Notes: generated by a model not told the origin, from the sequence alone. A DNA stretch of 64,000 nucleotides from Anas platyrhynchos (GCF_047663525.1 NC_092602.1:6879501-6943500); one strand, 5' to 3'. Positions 11,660 to 24,370 are shown, counted from the stretch's first letter. Numbers and translations are program-made.

Positions 11660-13160
11660 GAAGAATCCAGGACTGTTTTTGGGGGGAGAGAGGGCAGAAC
11701 AAGGTGACAATCACACCAGGGCGTATCGATTGTCCTCGATAAAGGAACCTGGAAGCAGCAGCAGGGAAAGTGTGAGGCCAGGCGGGACTTGAGCAAACAT
11801 CCCTCGCTCCCACTGCTCCTGCCTTTCTGAGCAGGGAGCATTCAGCTCCAAGGAGTAGCTCAAGTGTCGCTTGATGTTATCAATAAATTGTCAGCCTGAG
11901 CATCCCTGTGTTGCCAAGGGTCACTGGCTGTGGTGTTGGAGGCACTTTCCCCCCAGGAGGCTTGGGGCAGCCAGCGAGGAGGATCCTGAGCAGAGAGCAT
12001 TGGCTGCCCCGCCTGGGGGGACGGGGGTAAGGACATCCGTGGCCCCGAGCTGCAGCCTCTTCCATGGGGACCCTGTGAGATCTGTGCCTGACAGCATCAC
12101 ATAGCCAGCGTGCTTGCTCCTTCCCTCCCCTTTCTCTGCTGACCTGTTATCTGAAGTGCTTTCTCCTGCCTCCAGCAGCTGAGTTCCCTCATGCTGGGGG
12201 AGACGTGGTGGCCCGTAACCTCTTGGTAAAATCCACCCCTTTCAGAGCACGTTGGGCTGACCACGAAATGCTGCAGCCACACTATAGCCCTAAGCTCAGG
12301 ATCCTATTCCCCAAAGGTGGCCAAATCATGCAGAGATGTTATGTCATGATGCGCCTTGCCCAGGGCTTCCCACAGGGCTTGGCATGCTCCTTCACGAGGT
12401 GCCTGGTCTTGTCCACAGAGGAATGTGGTTGGAGTTTGGCCCCAGCTGGGTTTACATCAGCTACAAACCCTTGGCACTGGCTCCAAAATCTCCTGTGCTT
12501 CTGGGCAAGGCAGGACCTGGGCTCAGCTTTGCTTTGCAGGTTTATTTCCTGGAGAGCAGACCTGTGCTGAAAAGTCTCTGTGGGAATGCTCAGGTTGTTT
12601 CCAGCAAGCTGTATCTGCTGCTTGGAGGAGAGAGGTGGGGATGAAGAAGGAGACATTTCACCAGCATCAGACAGGTTTAAAAAAAAAAACAAACAAAAAA
12701 CCTACTTGTTTTCAGCCTAGCTGTTTTAGTCCAGCTGTTTTCAGTCCTTTTGGGGTTGCAGGTTCCACGCACACAATTCCCCTGGGCTCCTGCACAGGCA
12801 TTTTGAGTTTCTGATCAGTTTTGCTCTCCTCGGGCATCTCTCATGGATCCCTTTGTGCCCATGGCTCCACGAGGGTTTGATAACTGTAGGCTGGAAGCTT
12901 TGTTGTGTAGGATGGCACAGTAAAGCCATGCTTCTGCTTTGCCTGAGCCACATCGCTCTCTGACTTATGGTATGTGTGTCCTACCTTCAAGTCTAACAGC
13001 ATCAGTCTAACACCAAAAATCCTGAAGTTTTGGGTACTGTGTTGATGACTACTTGTTTTACAAGTTCATTACAGAATCTGCCTGCAATGTCAATACTCAG
13101 TAGCTGGGAGTTGTATTTGCTGAGGTTAGAGGAGAACGTATTTGAGATTTTATTCTTCTT
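11660..13160. other. Non-coding stretch, no gene seen
   Basis: GC-moderate sequence with many overlapping chance frames, up to 152 codons. A short A-rich run lies at about 12678-12700. A possible acceptor/donor pair around 11958-12026 is G-rich and unconvincing. Confidence 0.5.
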
Positions 13161-13166
13161 TTACAG

Positions 13167-13254
13167 CAAAGACTGTGAAAGACTAGTGGTGACAGAGCAG
13201 AATCCCAGCTCACCCGCTGCCAAACCTGGTCTAAGTCCAGAACCGCGCTCCGAG
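13167..13254 (+). other. Candidate internal exon (88 bp) with near-ideal splice sites
   Basis: The acceptor is ATTTTATTCTTCTTTTACAG and the donor is CGCTCCGAG|GTAAGA; both are close to consensus. Only one of three frames is open. It skips one base and reads KDCERLVVTEQNPSSPAAK and then PGLSPEPRSE, ending on a codon boundary. The next exon-like blocks at 14662 and 15111 are on the same strand but stop soon in that phase. So the transcript would be either a lncRNA or a gene whose coding region ends just after this exon. I do not recognise the peptide. Confidence 0.4.
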
Positions 13255-14661
13255 GTAAGAAATGATGTGCTGTGTGCCTTAGCTAACTTACAGACAGCTG
13301 TAGCTTGCTATTGAATTGTGAACCGTGTGTCTCTTAGAGCCAACGGAGCAATATTTTGGGGATGGCCCTCCCTGCAGCAGCAGATCTACTGCCTGATGGC
13401 AGCAGACAGCCAGGCAGTCAGCTGAGATGAGACACTTCTCTGCAGATGGTTAAGCTTAAGCAAAATGCATCTACGCTACACTCTCTTGAATTAAATTCCA
13501 GTCGTTTTGGGAACCTATTGCTTAAAGGAAAAAGTAGATCACGTTTCATTAGATGATGCCTGAGATGAAAAACTGGATCTGGTTTTATAGAAAACACGGA
13601 TAATTTTCTCCCGGCGTGTGTTATTCTTTTGCAGAGGATGGGGACTGGGGGGGAATCCTTGCAGATGAGCAGCCCCTGATGGAGAAAGGGAGTGAAGGTG
13701 AAGGCAGAATGAGCAAAGGCTGTCGCTTGCATCCCAGCAGCACTGGGAGAAGGCACCGAGAGCTGCTACTGCTCCTCTTGGGCTGAGAGCCATGGCTGAA
13801 CACTGGGAGAAAGGTGGGAGTACAGAGATAATGTTGATCTGCAGGGTAAATGCTTCACGTCTGCTGGGTTCCAGCTGAATATGTACTACCTGTGCTCGTT
13901 TATTTTTTTATTTTTTTATTTTTTTTAGAGTGGGTCTGACATAGGATTAGGAGAAAATCATGAAAAAATGTTAGTGCTAAAGATGAGGATTCAGGGAACA
14001 GCTGAATTGCTCAGGCAAGTGTCCCTTCAGGATGAGCAATGAATGAAGGATAAATGCAGGTGAAAGTGTGATGAGGGCTGCTGTGAAAAAGGAGGAAGAA
14101 AAGGTGTTTTTGTTCTTTTTTTTTTTTTCTCTGATTCCATCCTGAGTCAGGAAAAAGCCAGTATCCTAGAATTTCTGCACATTCAATTCCAAAATGAAAA
14201 AATGCCTTTTTAGAGCAGTCAACAAATCCCACTTAGGTAGAAAAGCTGATTTGTTTTGAATTGAACGTAGAAAATGAATGTCAAAGAAAAGCCAATTTGA
14301 AGCAAGAAAGTCCATCCTTTTCGTTGGGAAAATGTCAAAAGGGCACGCTGACATTTACATTTTTTTTTCTCTCTCTACTTTGTTCCTGAACAAAAATTTG
14401 CCAAAGCCAACAGAGTGTCACTTGCTGATGGAAATCTGTTTTGACAAAAAATTTTCCAACCACTTTCACTAGCCGCGCACAAACATTTCCACTCCTGATT
14501 CCAATCTGGATTTGGCAGGGAGTGGGGGTAAGGATGGAGAGGGACTGTGCTTCTGAGTACCCATCAGGGATGTCTCACCCTGTCAAAGAACCCAGTGCTG
14601 CTAGAAGCAACCTGCTTCCAGAGTGCTTACATGTAGACCTGGGTTTCCCCTGTTTGGATAG

Positions 14662-14701
14662 GTGGAATTAAAGGAAAACCTTTAATGAGAAATGTTTACA
14701 G
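14662..14701 (+). other. Candidate small exon (40 bp)
   Basis: It is bounded by a pyrimidine-rich acceptor (GGTTTCCCCTGTTTGGATAG) and a consensus donor (TTTACAG|GTGAGT). In the phase inherited from the exon at 13167 it reads VELKENL and then a TAA stop. It lies between two other plus-strand candidates and could be an optional exon of the same transcript. An upstream acceptor at about 14517 would make a longer version. Confidence 0.3.
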
Positions 14702-15110
14702 GTGAGTCATGTTAGGGGTTGATAGCTGCTGATTTAGACCCCAAATGGGTTGGCATACCAGTACATCATTTTTTATTTTTTTTTTTCACTAACCAAAGTA
14801 TAGCCACTGTCTATAGTTTTATAGTTTGTTTTATAGTGGGTGACTCAGGGTGCGTGTGTCTTGTTCAGGACTGGTTCAGAAATGCATCTGGGTGTCGTTC
14901 AAGCTGTAGCCCATTGGCATCTTCCATCTGGCAATGTGGACTGGAATACCCCTGGGAGCAAAGTTGGCAGAGGTTTTTCTTCAGCTGGGCTGCAGTGCAG
15001 TTGTAGCTCACCTGAGCAGGCCAGCAAAGGTCATACCTGGCATTTCTGCCTTGTGGAGGGGTGTTCTGCCACAATACCTGCTTTCTTACACTTCTTTCTT
15101 TGTGGTGCAG

Positions 15111-15175
15111 TTCATGGATGGTGGATGAGATACCAAATGAAAACGGGAACCCTTCTGACTCTTGCTGAGGGAAAG
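15111..15175 (+). other. Candidate internal exon (65 bp)
   Basis: The acceptor (CTTTCTTACACTTCTTTCTTTGTGGTGCAG) has a long pyrimidine tract and the donor is a perfect AAAG|GTAAGT. One frame is fully open (HGWWMRYQMKTGTLLTLAEGK without the last residue is the longest read), but it does not match the phase left by the exon at 13167. The block therefore looks more like a lncRNA exon than coding sequence. It is the third plus-strand splice-bounded block within 2 kb. Confidence 0.35.
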
Positions 15176-15179
15176 GTAA

Positions 15180-18100
15180 GTGCCTGCTTCAGCCGTTCCT
15201 TTGCTGCTTCTGCCCTCCTTGGCCAAAGCAAAGTGAGATTAATTCCCCTCTAAGTATCTTGAGGAGAAGTGTTGGTGCCTGCAGGGTGAGCATGTGGAGC
15301 TCTCCCTTCTTTGGAGGAGACCAGGGTGTGGGCGGATGGAGGATTTTGGGGGAAGGAAGGAACAGACCCACATAGCCCTGCCCTTGTGGGTGACCCCACC
15401 AGCCTGCCTTTACGAAGGGAACATCCTTGATGACCGCAGGCCACCGATCCCAGGCAGCTCCTACCTGCTGACAGGGTGCCGCTGCGATGTGTGACAACCG
15501 CAGATGGCTATCAGCTCCTGGAGGGTGCCCGTCCCGGTCCCTGCCCGTTCGTCTCACTGAGTGGCACCAAGGGAAAGTGACAGCTGAAGCACCGCCTGAC
15601 CAGGCAACAAAAACACCAGCAAAAATGCAAAGGGGAAGTTCCAGAGTGTTTTGTTTTTTTTTTCTTTTTTTTTTCCTTCTATGACCAGCTCATGTGTGCA
15701 ATATTTTGATATGCCACCATTTCTCCCATGCCTCAGCTGTTCCTTGGCATCACTTATTTGGCCAAATCCACCTTGTGTGTTTTAGAGATTCATCTGAGCT
15801 CCTGTGGCTCACTGACCATGTGGCAATGGTCTGACCCTGCTCAGGGTTACAGGGACCTCAAGTTACGGGTGGTTGTGCAAAAACATCTATTCACCCCAAA
15901 TCTTCGGTGCCAGTCAGTTCTGCTTCTATTCTCCCTAGTGTGTCCCAGTTGGGTTGGAGGCAAAGCAGACCACCCTCCTTGCATCACAGGGCTAGGAACT
16001 TCTGAAATATTTAGGCTAGTCTCAGGTAGTTCTTCCCAAACCATTCGTTTGGGAATTGGAGATCCCAAATAATACTTGTTAGGTGTCCATGAGGTCTGGT
16101 GACTTGGTTATCTTTGGGTGTTTACAGCCCCAAATAAAAGGATATTTTTGCTGTAGCTCATCCTTACATCACTTAAATCCAGCATATGTGAAGGAAGAGG
16201 TTTGCAAGTCTCTCCTGCTACCCCACAGTGGTATTTTTGGTGGTGGTGGTGGTGAGAACCAAACCATCAGCCTGGGCACAGAGACCAGGGCACAGCCCGT
16301 GTTGACAGCCCATGCCAGTGCCTCCCCCCAGGAGGAGGGCAGCTCAGCTTGTGCATCAGCTCAGTGCACGAAGGACTTGGAAAGGAGGAGGAAAAAAAAA
16401 AAAACCAGCACGTGAGCACAAGGACTTGGACGTTACCGGGGAGAAAAAAAGCCACAGCGGCAATAAAATTAATTTCCTTCTCTAATATATACAAGACTTT
16501 CTCTAGGAGAATTATGACCCAAGCTGATCAAAGTCTGTAAGTGGTACTTATGCTATCAGTTTCACCCCCTTAATGCCCTCCTGTCAAAACAAAATCCCTT
16601 CGAAAGGCTTTGAGGAAAATCACATGAGCATAATGGCTTTCAAAAAAATGGCCCTAAGTACTCGGTAACATATACAGAGAAGACTATTAGATCGGCTGGT
16701 GTAATTGTACTTATATTTGAATGTAAACATTCTTATATGAGCAAGTTACTGCTTACCCACAGAGCGGAGCACAGGCGGATCGGGCTGAAAATGCTTCGGT
16801 TATCAAGAGAAAGGGGAGGGGTGGGCAACGGTGGGAACTTTGCCTTAAAGCAGGATGGTGATTTTGGGCAGAATTAGATAAAAGGAGAAGGTAAGAACAG
16901 GGCTTATTAAAGAGCCACTTGGAGACGCACACAGAGAGGGTGAAATTCAGGTGGGGTGCAATTTGCAGTGCCATGCTGCTCCCAGGTAGGAGTTGGACAC
17001 GTTGAGCTATCTGATCCTTTATCTGTTGTAACGTGTTTGTTTGAACATGTTCTCGGTGGGTTTAGTGCTGCTCTGACAGCTCTGGGAACCGCAGTCCTCC
17101 CTGCGTTCCCAGCAGGGATGTGCCAGGCAGTGCTGCGAGGGGTGATGGGGAGGCGCCGGGCTCTGCCCACAACCATCCCAGCTGGGTACAAAAAGGTCGA
17201 TTTCTCAAATACCTGGTTTTCAGGACCATTAGTACCGGGAGGCTGAGCAGGCCACAGACCTGTGGGGACTGTGAGCCTTCAGTCTTTGTCGGTGCACAAA
17301 ATAGAGCTGGTTGCCATCAGCTGAGGATTTGCTGATCCACCTGTAGGGCCACGGGGCCTCAGCATCTCTACATGGGTACCACGTTGCCCTCTGGAGCAAT
17401 GATTGTCACACAACTTGCTTCACGTGCAGCTCATGATATAAGCCCTGCTCTTTTTCCATTGCTATTTGGGAGTGTTTTGGTGTCTTGGATCTCCTTTGCT
17501 ACCAGTAGCAATGCTTCAGAGATGTTCCGTAGCTGGGGAGGCTGGAGAGGCTTCAATGTGGAGGGTGTTTGGGCAGATCCTGATGTTGCAGCAGTGAAGC
17601 TGATCTTTCCCCGTGACTTGGATGCTTGTTGGTGGAACAGCTGCCTCTGAGGGTCAGTGCCACTTCTGTTTCATCCTGTGCAAACCAAAAGCAGGCGCTG
17701 AGTGCAGCGCTCATTTCTTCAGTCCCTCTTCTCTCTTCCTCCTCCTGTTTGCATTGCCCCACCTTACAGGCAGAGACCAAATGTTCATTCTTTAGAGTCT
17801 CCTTTCTCTTTTTCAGGGTTTCCACTCTCTCTTTGTGCCCCCAGGACCGTGCACCCTCTTTGCCAAACGTCTTTCCTCCCTTGGGGCACCAGCTCAATCT
17901 ACCCCGAGGTAGGACCAGGTCAACTAGGCAAGGTTTTTTTTTTTTCTTTTTTTTTTCTTTTTTTTTTTCCTCCTTTGACAACAGCCTGAAATATTTCAAA
18001 GGCTTTCTCCAAAAGACAAAATAATACCAACAAAACCATACGGTTTCTATTACTCTTTTTCTGGTGAGTTGAAAACAAATCTTCCCTGGCCATCCCTCTT

Positions 18101-21100
18101 GCACTGTGGCAGAGACAAAGTCTGCTGGAGTCAATGAAAAGATGTTCATAGATCAGGCTCGTCGAGATTCCTAACATCTCATAGAGGTATTTCCCTATCT
18201 GTCCCTCTTTCCTGGACTTACTGTCTTGCTCTCCCTTTGGAGGAAATTCCTTTCCTGGTGATAACCATGTCTCAAGCTCATATTTCCTCTTTCTTGTTGA
18301 CAGTTTTAAACCAATAGATTTATGAACTTTGAAGTAATAGAAATATTTAAGACATACCTACTCTTTCCCTTATCTAGAACAGGCTGGGATTATTCTTCTT
18401 CTGGACACTGCACTTGTAAAGGGAGACATTTGCCTTTCATCCCATCTTCTGGAAAGCCAACCCCACTTTGCTTAATGAGGGCTTTGGTAACCTCTGGTTA
18501 TTGATGCGTAGCACCAAGTGTTATTACCGGTTTCATCCCAGTGGGTCCCAGCACTGTTTTGCCACCTTTTATCCCAGCTGGGACTTGTGAGGTGAACTTA
18601 CTTTTGAGGTGGCTGCAGCAATTTCAAAGTTGTTACAGAGGCCAGGGAAGGAAAATGAAATTGGGGAAAGGTGTAGCTTTGAAATGATGCAATTAAGAGG
18701 TCTTTCCCTGGGGGGTTCCCCCATCTCTGCCCCTTTTGTGTAGGATGCTCTAGGGTGGGAGGACGAGATTCTTCACCAGGAGTTACCTGTCAGATGCAAA
18801 GTGTGCCTTTCTCCTTGAAAATAAAATCATGCCCATACAGCTGTCATCCTGGGATGACAATTGATTAAATCGATTAAATGGGACAAGGAGGGAGCTGCAG
18901 CCCATCCCCAGAGTGTCTGTCCTGGGGGGACAGCCCCACCAGCTCTGCTGCAGCATCACTCTCCCTCGCACACCAAGAGCCTGCTGAGTGTAAATTCCTC
19001 CCTCAAGGACCCTGAAGATAGGGACAGACTTTCTCCACCTTCTCGATTGCTCTTTCTGCTGGGTCCCTACTGAACAGGGGAGGAGGGAGGAGACCCTTCC
19101 TACAGCAAGTGCTTCTGGCTGGTGTACAGGGGCTGTGTCCGAGGCAAGTGAACCCGTGGACTGATTTAATGCAGCCAGTCCCACAGGAGATGGGTTAAAG
19201 GGAATTACAGAGGCACCAGCAGCTTCCCATGGTCACCTGAGTGCTGCAGTCTGGGGTGGGTGAAATTACCTGGCGCTAATGAGTGACACCCCCCGGTGCT
19301 CCCACGGGGCAGAGGAGGAATTGGGCAGGTAAGACAGCCTTGCGGTTAATTAAGATTTTTCTCATCTGTAATGAGCACAACTTGGCAAACTTTCATGGCA
19401 ATGTGTCTCTAGCTATGATTGAGCTCGGAGGAGGTTTTTACCTGAGCCCCAGCAGTCCAGGACCTCGATAATGGTGCAGCAAATGTGGCCACAGGCACAG
19501 CACTAATGTCCCTGTGGTGTACTGGTGTTGGGTGTGAGGCTTTTCTTTTCATGCTGCGTGCCAAGCAGGTGCTGGGCAGCTTCTCCAGCACGATTCTGAG
19601 ATCACTTATTCTGCTTCCAGACAGCAGGACCTAAGGCAGGATATTCTGGAGGGACAGGGGGCTGTGTGAAGGTAGAGGAGGACCCTTGGGTGCCACAGGT
19701 GGGTGTGAGAAGGGTCTGTGGTGCTCTCAGGAGAGGGACAGGCTGACAAAAAAAGCGCTTTTTCCAGGTGAAAGAGGCTTGGATGGGTTGTCCAGAAGCA
19801 CCTGGGGTGCCAGAAGGTGGCTGCTGCAGATCCACCCTGGGGACAGGAGACCTCCATCTGCCCCACCTCCAGCCTGCTCACGTTCCCCTCTGAAGATGGC
19901 TCAGTGGTGGAAATGGAGCACATTAGCTGGGTTTGTGCCCCGACGGACATGGATCTGTAAAAACAACATTTACCACCACGGTGAGCACCAGACTTTGTGG
20001 CTTTTTTTTTGTTCATGTGCTTGTCCCCCCTCAGTAGCCCCGGCCTCTCCCAGATGAAGAGCCTGAGCGAGAGGCAGCGCGGGGAAATCACATGCTGGCG
20101 CTTCCCCAGCTTTATCAGCTGTGGGGCTTAAAACAAATAAATCATTTTCTGAGGCTATAAATCCAGAACCTTTCACCAACTCTTACAGTAACGCACATGT
20201 GCAGAACAACAGCAGGCTGTTTATCCAAACTCACCAAAGCCTTTGTAGCAGAGCTGATGAGTTTGCAGCAATGTGGCTCACCCGCCGGCTGCGGGGCTCA
20301 GAGCATGTGAGGGGAAAGAAGATGCTCTCCCTAAACCCAAGCTGGGATGTTTGTGGAAGAGTATTTCTTTAATACCCTTTTTTTTTTTTTTCCCTTCATT
20401 ACATGGTGTTTCTTAGCTGGGATTTTTCCAGCTCAGCTCTCAGAGCTGTAGGAATTGGTACTGTAAGGGTTAACCGGGTGTGCGAGGATGTTCCTCTCTC
20501 CTCTTGATCCCCAGGTCTTGGCTCTGTTAAACATCTCCCCCTCTCTTTTACATTCAGCTCCTCTTTTACAAGGCTGGGCTCGGGAATCTCAGCCCAGCCA
20601 AGAGCCATCTTCCCCTCCATTAAGGCTGCGTGACAGCAGGTAACGATATCACTTCAAAAGGACAAAATTGTTTCATTCCCCCCCGACTCCCCCTAAATTA
20701 AGCTCTCTGCATCTGAGCACGATACAGGAAGAAGCAGCTGCCCTGCTTCCTTGCAAGATCCAGCTCCCAAATGTGCTGTCTTGGGGACAAAAGCAGAGCC
20801 AAGCCCCAGGGCCGCTGATGCTGTTGGTGCTGCGTGGCAGGGACTGCAGGGCTGTTTGCCCAGAGACCTTTGCAGCTCCGGTTTTAGCCATCTCACCCCC
20901 CAAGAGGAGCTGAAGACGCTCTGTTTTATCAGCCCACTGCTGACCTCTTACCCTGGATCAGGCCAGCAAAAGCTGGATCATGTCTTGGCTAATCACTGTG
21001 GCTGCAGATTGGAGCCCTCAAGGTCTGCATCTACCGTGGGATGCGCTGAGCTCACTTTCACAGCCTGCCTGGCTCTTTTTTCCACTTTTTTTCTCCTCTT

Positions 21101-22225
21101 TTTTTTTTTTTTCTTTTTCCTGCCTTTGCTGACTCAGTCCAATGTTTCTCACATTTTTTCTATGCCTGCCATCTCTCCTGCATCCCCGTGTGCTGCCCCA
21201 TCCCTCAGCACGCAGGTTGCATGGCTCTCATGCCGCTGGATGTGCTCGTGTGTGGTCCTCCACCTGGGAGCGAGCGGGCCCAGCAGCGTAATTTTGTCTC
21301 TCCTGCTCGGGCACTATTTAGGGATAACAATAACAGTCGGAGGAAGGTCTCCTGTGAGGAGAGATCAAATAGAAGGGGGAACACGGGGCTGAGAGGAAAG
21401 CCCAGGAGGTGCTAGCACAGGCAGCAAGGAGGCACGGTCTGCCTTTCTTCCCAGCTGCCTGTCCTTTAACAAAAAATATGCAAAGAGGAGGTACCAGGGT
21501 TATTTATTTGAGTAGCAGTTCAAAAAAAAAATCTGAAAAATTAAGGCACACATGCACCAAAGATACTAGACTATTTATTTATTCATTTTAGTTTTATTTA
21601 TAATATTTCATTTATTTCTCCCAACTATTCATGTAGAACACCATTTTCCTAAGACCCCTCCCACCCACCCCCAACCCATTTAACCACAGAATTTCAGCTT
21701 CATGGCACACCCGCACTGCAGCTGGAGGTGCTTACAACTCCAACTGTCTTTGCTCTGGCTTCCAAGCGGCTGAGCCTCCCAGTTGCCAGTGAAATCTTCT
21801 TTCAAGTGATCATTTGAGAGGCTGAAGTCCTCCTGTGCCTTCCCAGAAACCTTCAGCAAGCCTAGATAGGATGGGAATATCTCCTAGCAGTGATGTGCAG
21901 TGTGAGCAAGCCTGCAGAGTGCCAGGGCAGCTGGCTCCCCCTGGCCTTAGGGACACCCGCTGCAGGGTGCTGCTGATGTGGGAATAGCCCCATGGCTCCA
22001 AATGCAGGGAACTCCTCTGCCTGGATGGCTCTTCATAGATGATACTTATATTTTTTTTAAAGGATGGAATGTATTTGGACCCAAATAAGCCATAGGGGAA
22101 TTCTTCCAGTCTTCCCCAGCATCCTTGATACCTTAACTTTCTGTTAAAATAAGTTAAAGGATTTAGGGGATACCTACAACCTCAGATCTATTTATTTTTT
22201 CCTAACATTTTCAGGATGCTGGAGA
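15180..22225. other. Long non-coding stretch with weak exon candidates
   Basis: There is no recognisable gene. Two plus-strand blocks have acceptable splice sites: 17817-17908 (acceptor CTCCTTTCTCTTTTTCAG, donor CCCGAG|GTAGGA) and 19621-19671 (acceptor ATTCTGCTTCCAG, donor GTGAAG|GTAGAG). A good donor (GGGCAG|GTAAGA) ends at 19328. AT-rich, enhancer-like pieces lie at about 16610-16760 and 19335-19430. T-rich runs occur near 15650, 17934-17968, 20380 and 21100. A 213-codon frame at 20751-21392 is a chance frame. Confidence 0.5.
17934..17968 (+). repeat. Interrupted poly(T) tract
   Basis: Three T runs separated by single C residues form a 35-bp polypyrimidine tract. It gives a lysine/glutamate-rich chance frame on the minus strand. 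It lies 25 bp right of a possible plus-strand donor. Confidence 0.9.
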
Positions 22226-22228
22226 AAA

Positions 22229-22253
22229 CACAGGTGTCCCACAAACACCTGTG
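22229..22253. promoter_or_regulatory. Inverted repeat of a T-box/E-box-like half site
   Basis: CACAGGTGT and its exact reverse complement ACACCTGTG flank a 7-bp spacer. Each arm contains AGGTGT (the T-box half-site core) and CAGGTG (an E2-box bound by ZEB/SNAI-type factors). Function is inferred from the motif alone. Perfect 9-bp arms at this spacing also allow a small hairpin. Confidence 0.4.
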
Positions 22254-22259
22254 TGCATG

Positions 22260-23335
22260 AAGCGACTTATTTCCCATGAACTTTTTGCTATCCTAGCGTC
22301 TCCTCTGACTGAAGCTGGTCCAGTGGTCATTTTTGCAATTAACCCCTCCAAAAGTTGAATGTCAAGTTAGAAGCAGGGTGACAGCAGAGCTCGGACATAA
22401 TGTGGAACCTGCTTCTGCACACCCTGAGGGCTGTGGGGCTGCTCCCGTCCTTCCCTGCTCAGCCTGCTGGTCAGTTTGGGAGTGTGCTGTTAGTCTCTGG
22501 TATTCCCTGAAAGATGAAGCTCTGGGTCTGCAGGAGCTTGGCCTCCTTTTCTGGAATAATTTTGGGTCATGGTGCTTCACGGCCCCTTTTATGACCACAA
22601 GAAATGGGGAGGACATCAACGAGCATGTCGCAATAGGAAAGCCGTGAAGGCCAGCTGTTGGTGACACAGGGTAAAAAAGCCATGAGGAAAACAGGAGGCA
22701 TCTCAGGGGAGAAATGCACAGAGAGAAATGCTTGCAAAGAGGGAAAAGGACGAGCAGCCTACACGCCAACCCTCATGGGGCACAGCTCCATCAGCCCCAG
22801 TGCTCCCCCGAAAGAGTTAATTCCCCAGCCAGTGCACTAAGTGGTCAGCAGCCCAATAAATTATGCCCTCAAAAGACAAACCACAATCATCATTAGTCAC
22901 GGCTCATTGGCCTGTTAAGGCTCCTCAGTGAAGTTTATCTCTTCCCTCCTGTCCACCGGCAGCCATATTTCATGCTCCGAAAACAGATGACCCCGGGGGT
23001 CAGCGAAATGAAAGCCCCATTCAACAGGTCTGCGAAGGGCTCGCCGCGGAAAAAAACGGCCGGGGTCAAAATAACATTGAGATACGGCCAGACCTTCAGC
23101 CGCTGCCCTCCCGGAGCAGACACACACCACACGCTCAAGTGACCAAGACATGTTAATCCGTTTCAGGATCAGGCAGGGTCAGGCCGGGGCTGGGAGGAAC
23201 AGTGGCATAATTAGGTGAGGGTGACCTCCATAAAACAGTAATGGGCTTCCAGAGGCACGCCGGCGCGGGGCGGCCTGCGGGGCTTTGCACCCACTTCCCC
23301 GGTCTTTGCAAGATGGAGGTGGCCATGGTGGGACA
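22260..23335. other. Non-coding stretch, locally CpG-containing
   Basis: No gene was seen. Positions 22965-23110 and 23255-23285 carry clusters of CpG (for example CTCGCCGCGGAAAAAAACGG) but are too short for a CpG island. Frames of up to 135 codons overlap on both strands. Confidence 0.5.
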
Positions 23336-23340
23336 GTGCT

Positions 23341-23559
23341 GTCCCCAGGGGTTGGCCTTGTCCCCAGGGGTGAACCTCATCCCCAGGGATCGGCCTTGTC
23401 CCCAGAGATCAGCCTTATCCCCAGAGACTGGCCTTGTCCCCAAGGATTGGCCTGGTCCCTAAAGATTGGCCTTGTCCCCAAGGATTGGCCTTGTCCCAAA
23501 GGATTGGCCTGGTCCCTAAAGATTGGCCTTGTCCCCAAGGATCAGCCTTGTCCCCAACA
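23341..23559 (+). repeat. 19-bp minisatellite with 57-bp higher-order unit
   Basis: Eleven and a half tandem units of 19 bp, close to GTCCCCAAGGATTGGCCTT. Units 6-8 and 9-11 form two copies of a 57-bp trimer whose middle unit is the variant GTCCCTAAAGATTGGCCTT. The first five units are more diverged, so the right half expanded most recently. Because 19 is not a multiple of three, each frame cycles through the same 19-residue peptide without stops. This produces long spurious frames on both strands. Confidence 0.95.
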
Positions 23560-24370
23560 GTGCCTGGTCTGGTGGGCGAGGAGGGTGGCACAGAAAGGAG
23601 AGGAGGCTCTGGAAATCCTTCTGGGAAGAGCAGGGCACTCCGCAATACCAAGGAGCAAAAGGCTGATGGTTGCGGGGTGGGAGTTGAAGTGACCACGTTC
23701 AGGTTCCTCTGTTCCTAGGGGCTGACCCAAGGTTTGTGCTGAGACCTGATGTTTGTGCCCGCTTTCATCAGGGGAGCACAACCAGACCTCTCAAGCTTCA
23801 TCCTGCTGCCCTCCTCCAGCCCAGCCTTCAGGCTGCTGGGCCCACAGTTGTGTTCCAGATTTATTATTTAATTACTTATTTCTGTTCTTTATTCTAGGAG
23901 TGTTTCTATGGGATGGAAAGACAGAATAAGAAGGGTGATGAGGAAAAAAACTTTTTTTTTTTTTAACATCTTCTATTTCCCGTTTTTGAACCAAAATGGC
24001 ATTCATTTTTTTTGCTAAAAAAGGGTCAGATGGCAGGATGACTGGTTACTAAATGGAAGTTGTACACATTTCAGAAATATTATTCATTTAAATTAAATGA
24101 TTTTGACTTCAGGGATTTGACTGAGAAACAGCACATTTCAGAAATCGAGCCAAATTTTTATTCCAACTACCCTCCAGCTAGAAATTTTTACATGTCCAGT
24201 AACAGAAATAAAAAAAATTAAAACCAAACCTTTACAATCTGCTATGAAGTATCAATTCAAACCCCATTATCTCCTGCAGAGCCATGCATGACAAAACAAA
24301 AAACTGTGGTCAATCAAAATGCTTTCTGTTAGAAAATCAGTTGCCACTCCCAAAACCCCATTTTCAGAAG
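23560..24370. other. Non-coding stretch, no gene seen
   Basis: The sequence right of the minisatellite becomes AT-rich from about 23850, with a T run near 23952 and TTCATTTAAATTAAATGATTTTG near 24085. No coding frame or splice pair was found. Confidence 0.5.

Noticed and set aside
11958-12026. Exon-like block with acceptor ACTTTCCCCCCAG and donor GGGG|GTAAGG
   Set aside because: It is G-rich and the donor has a poor exon side. It is likely to be a pseudo-exon.
23241-23718. Repetitive 94-135 codon frames with a 19-residue period
   Set aside because: They come from the 19-bp minisatellite, which stays open in all frames because its unit lacks stops.
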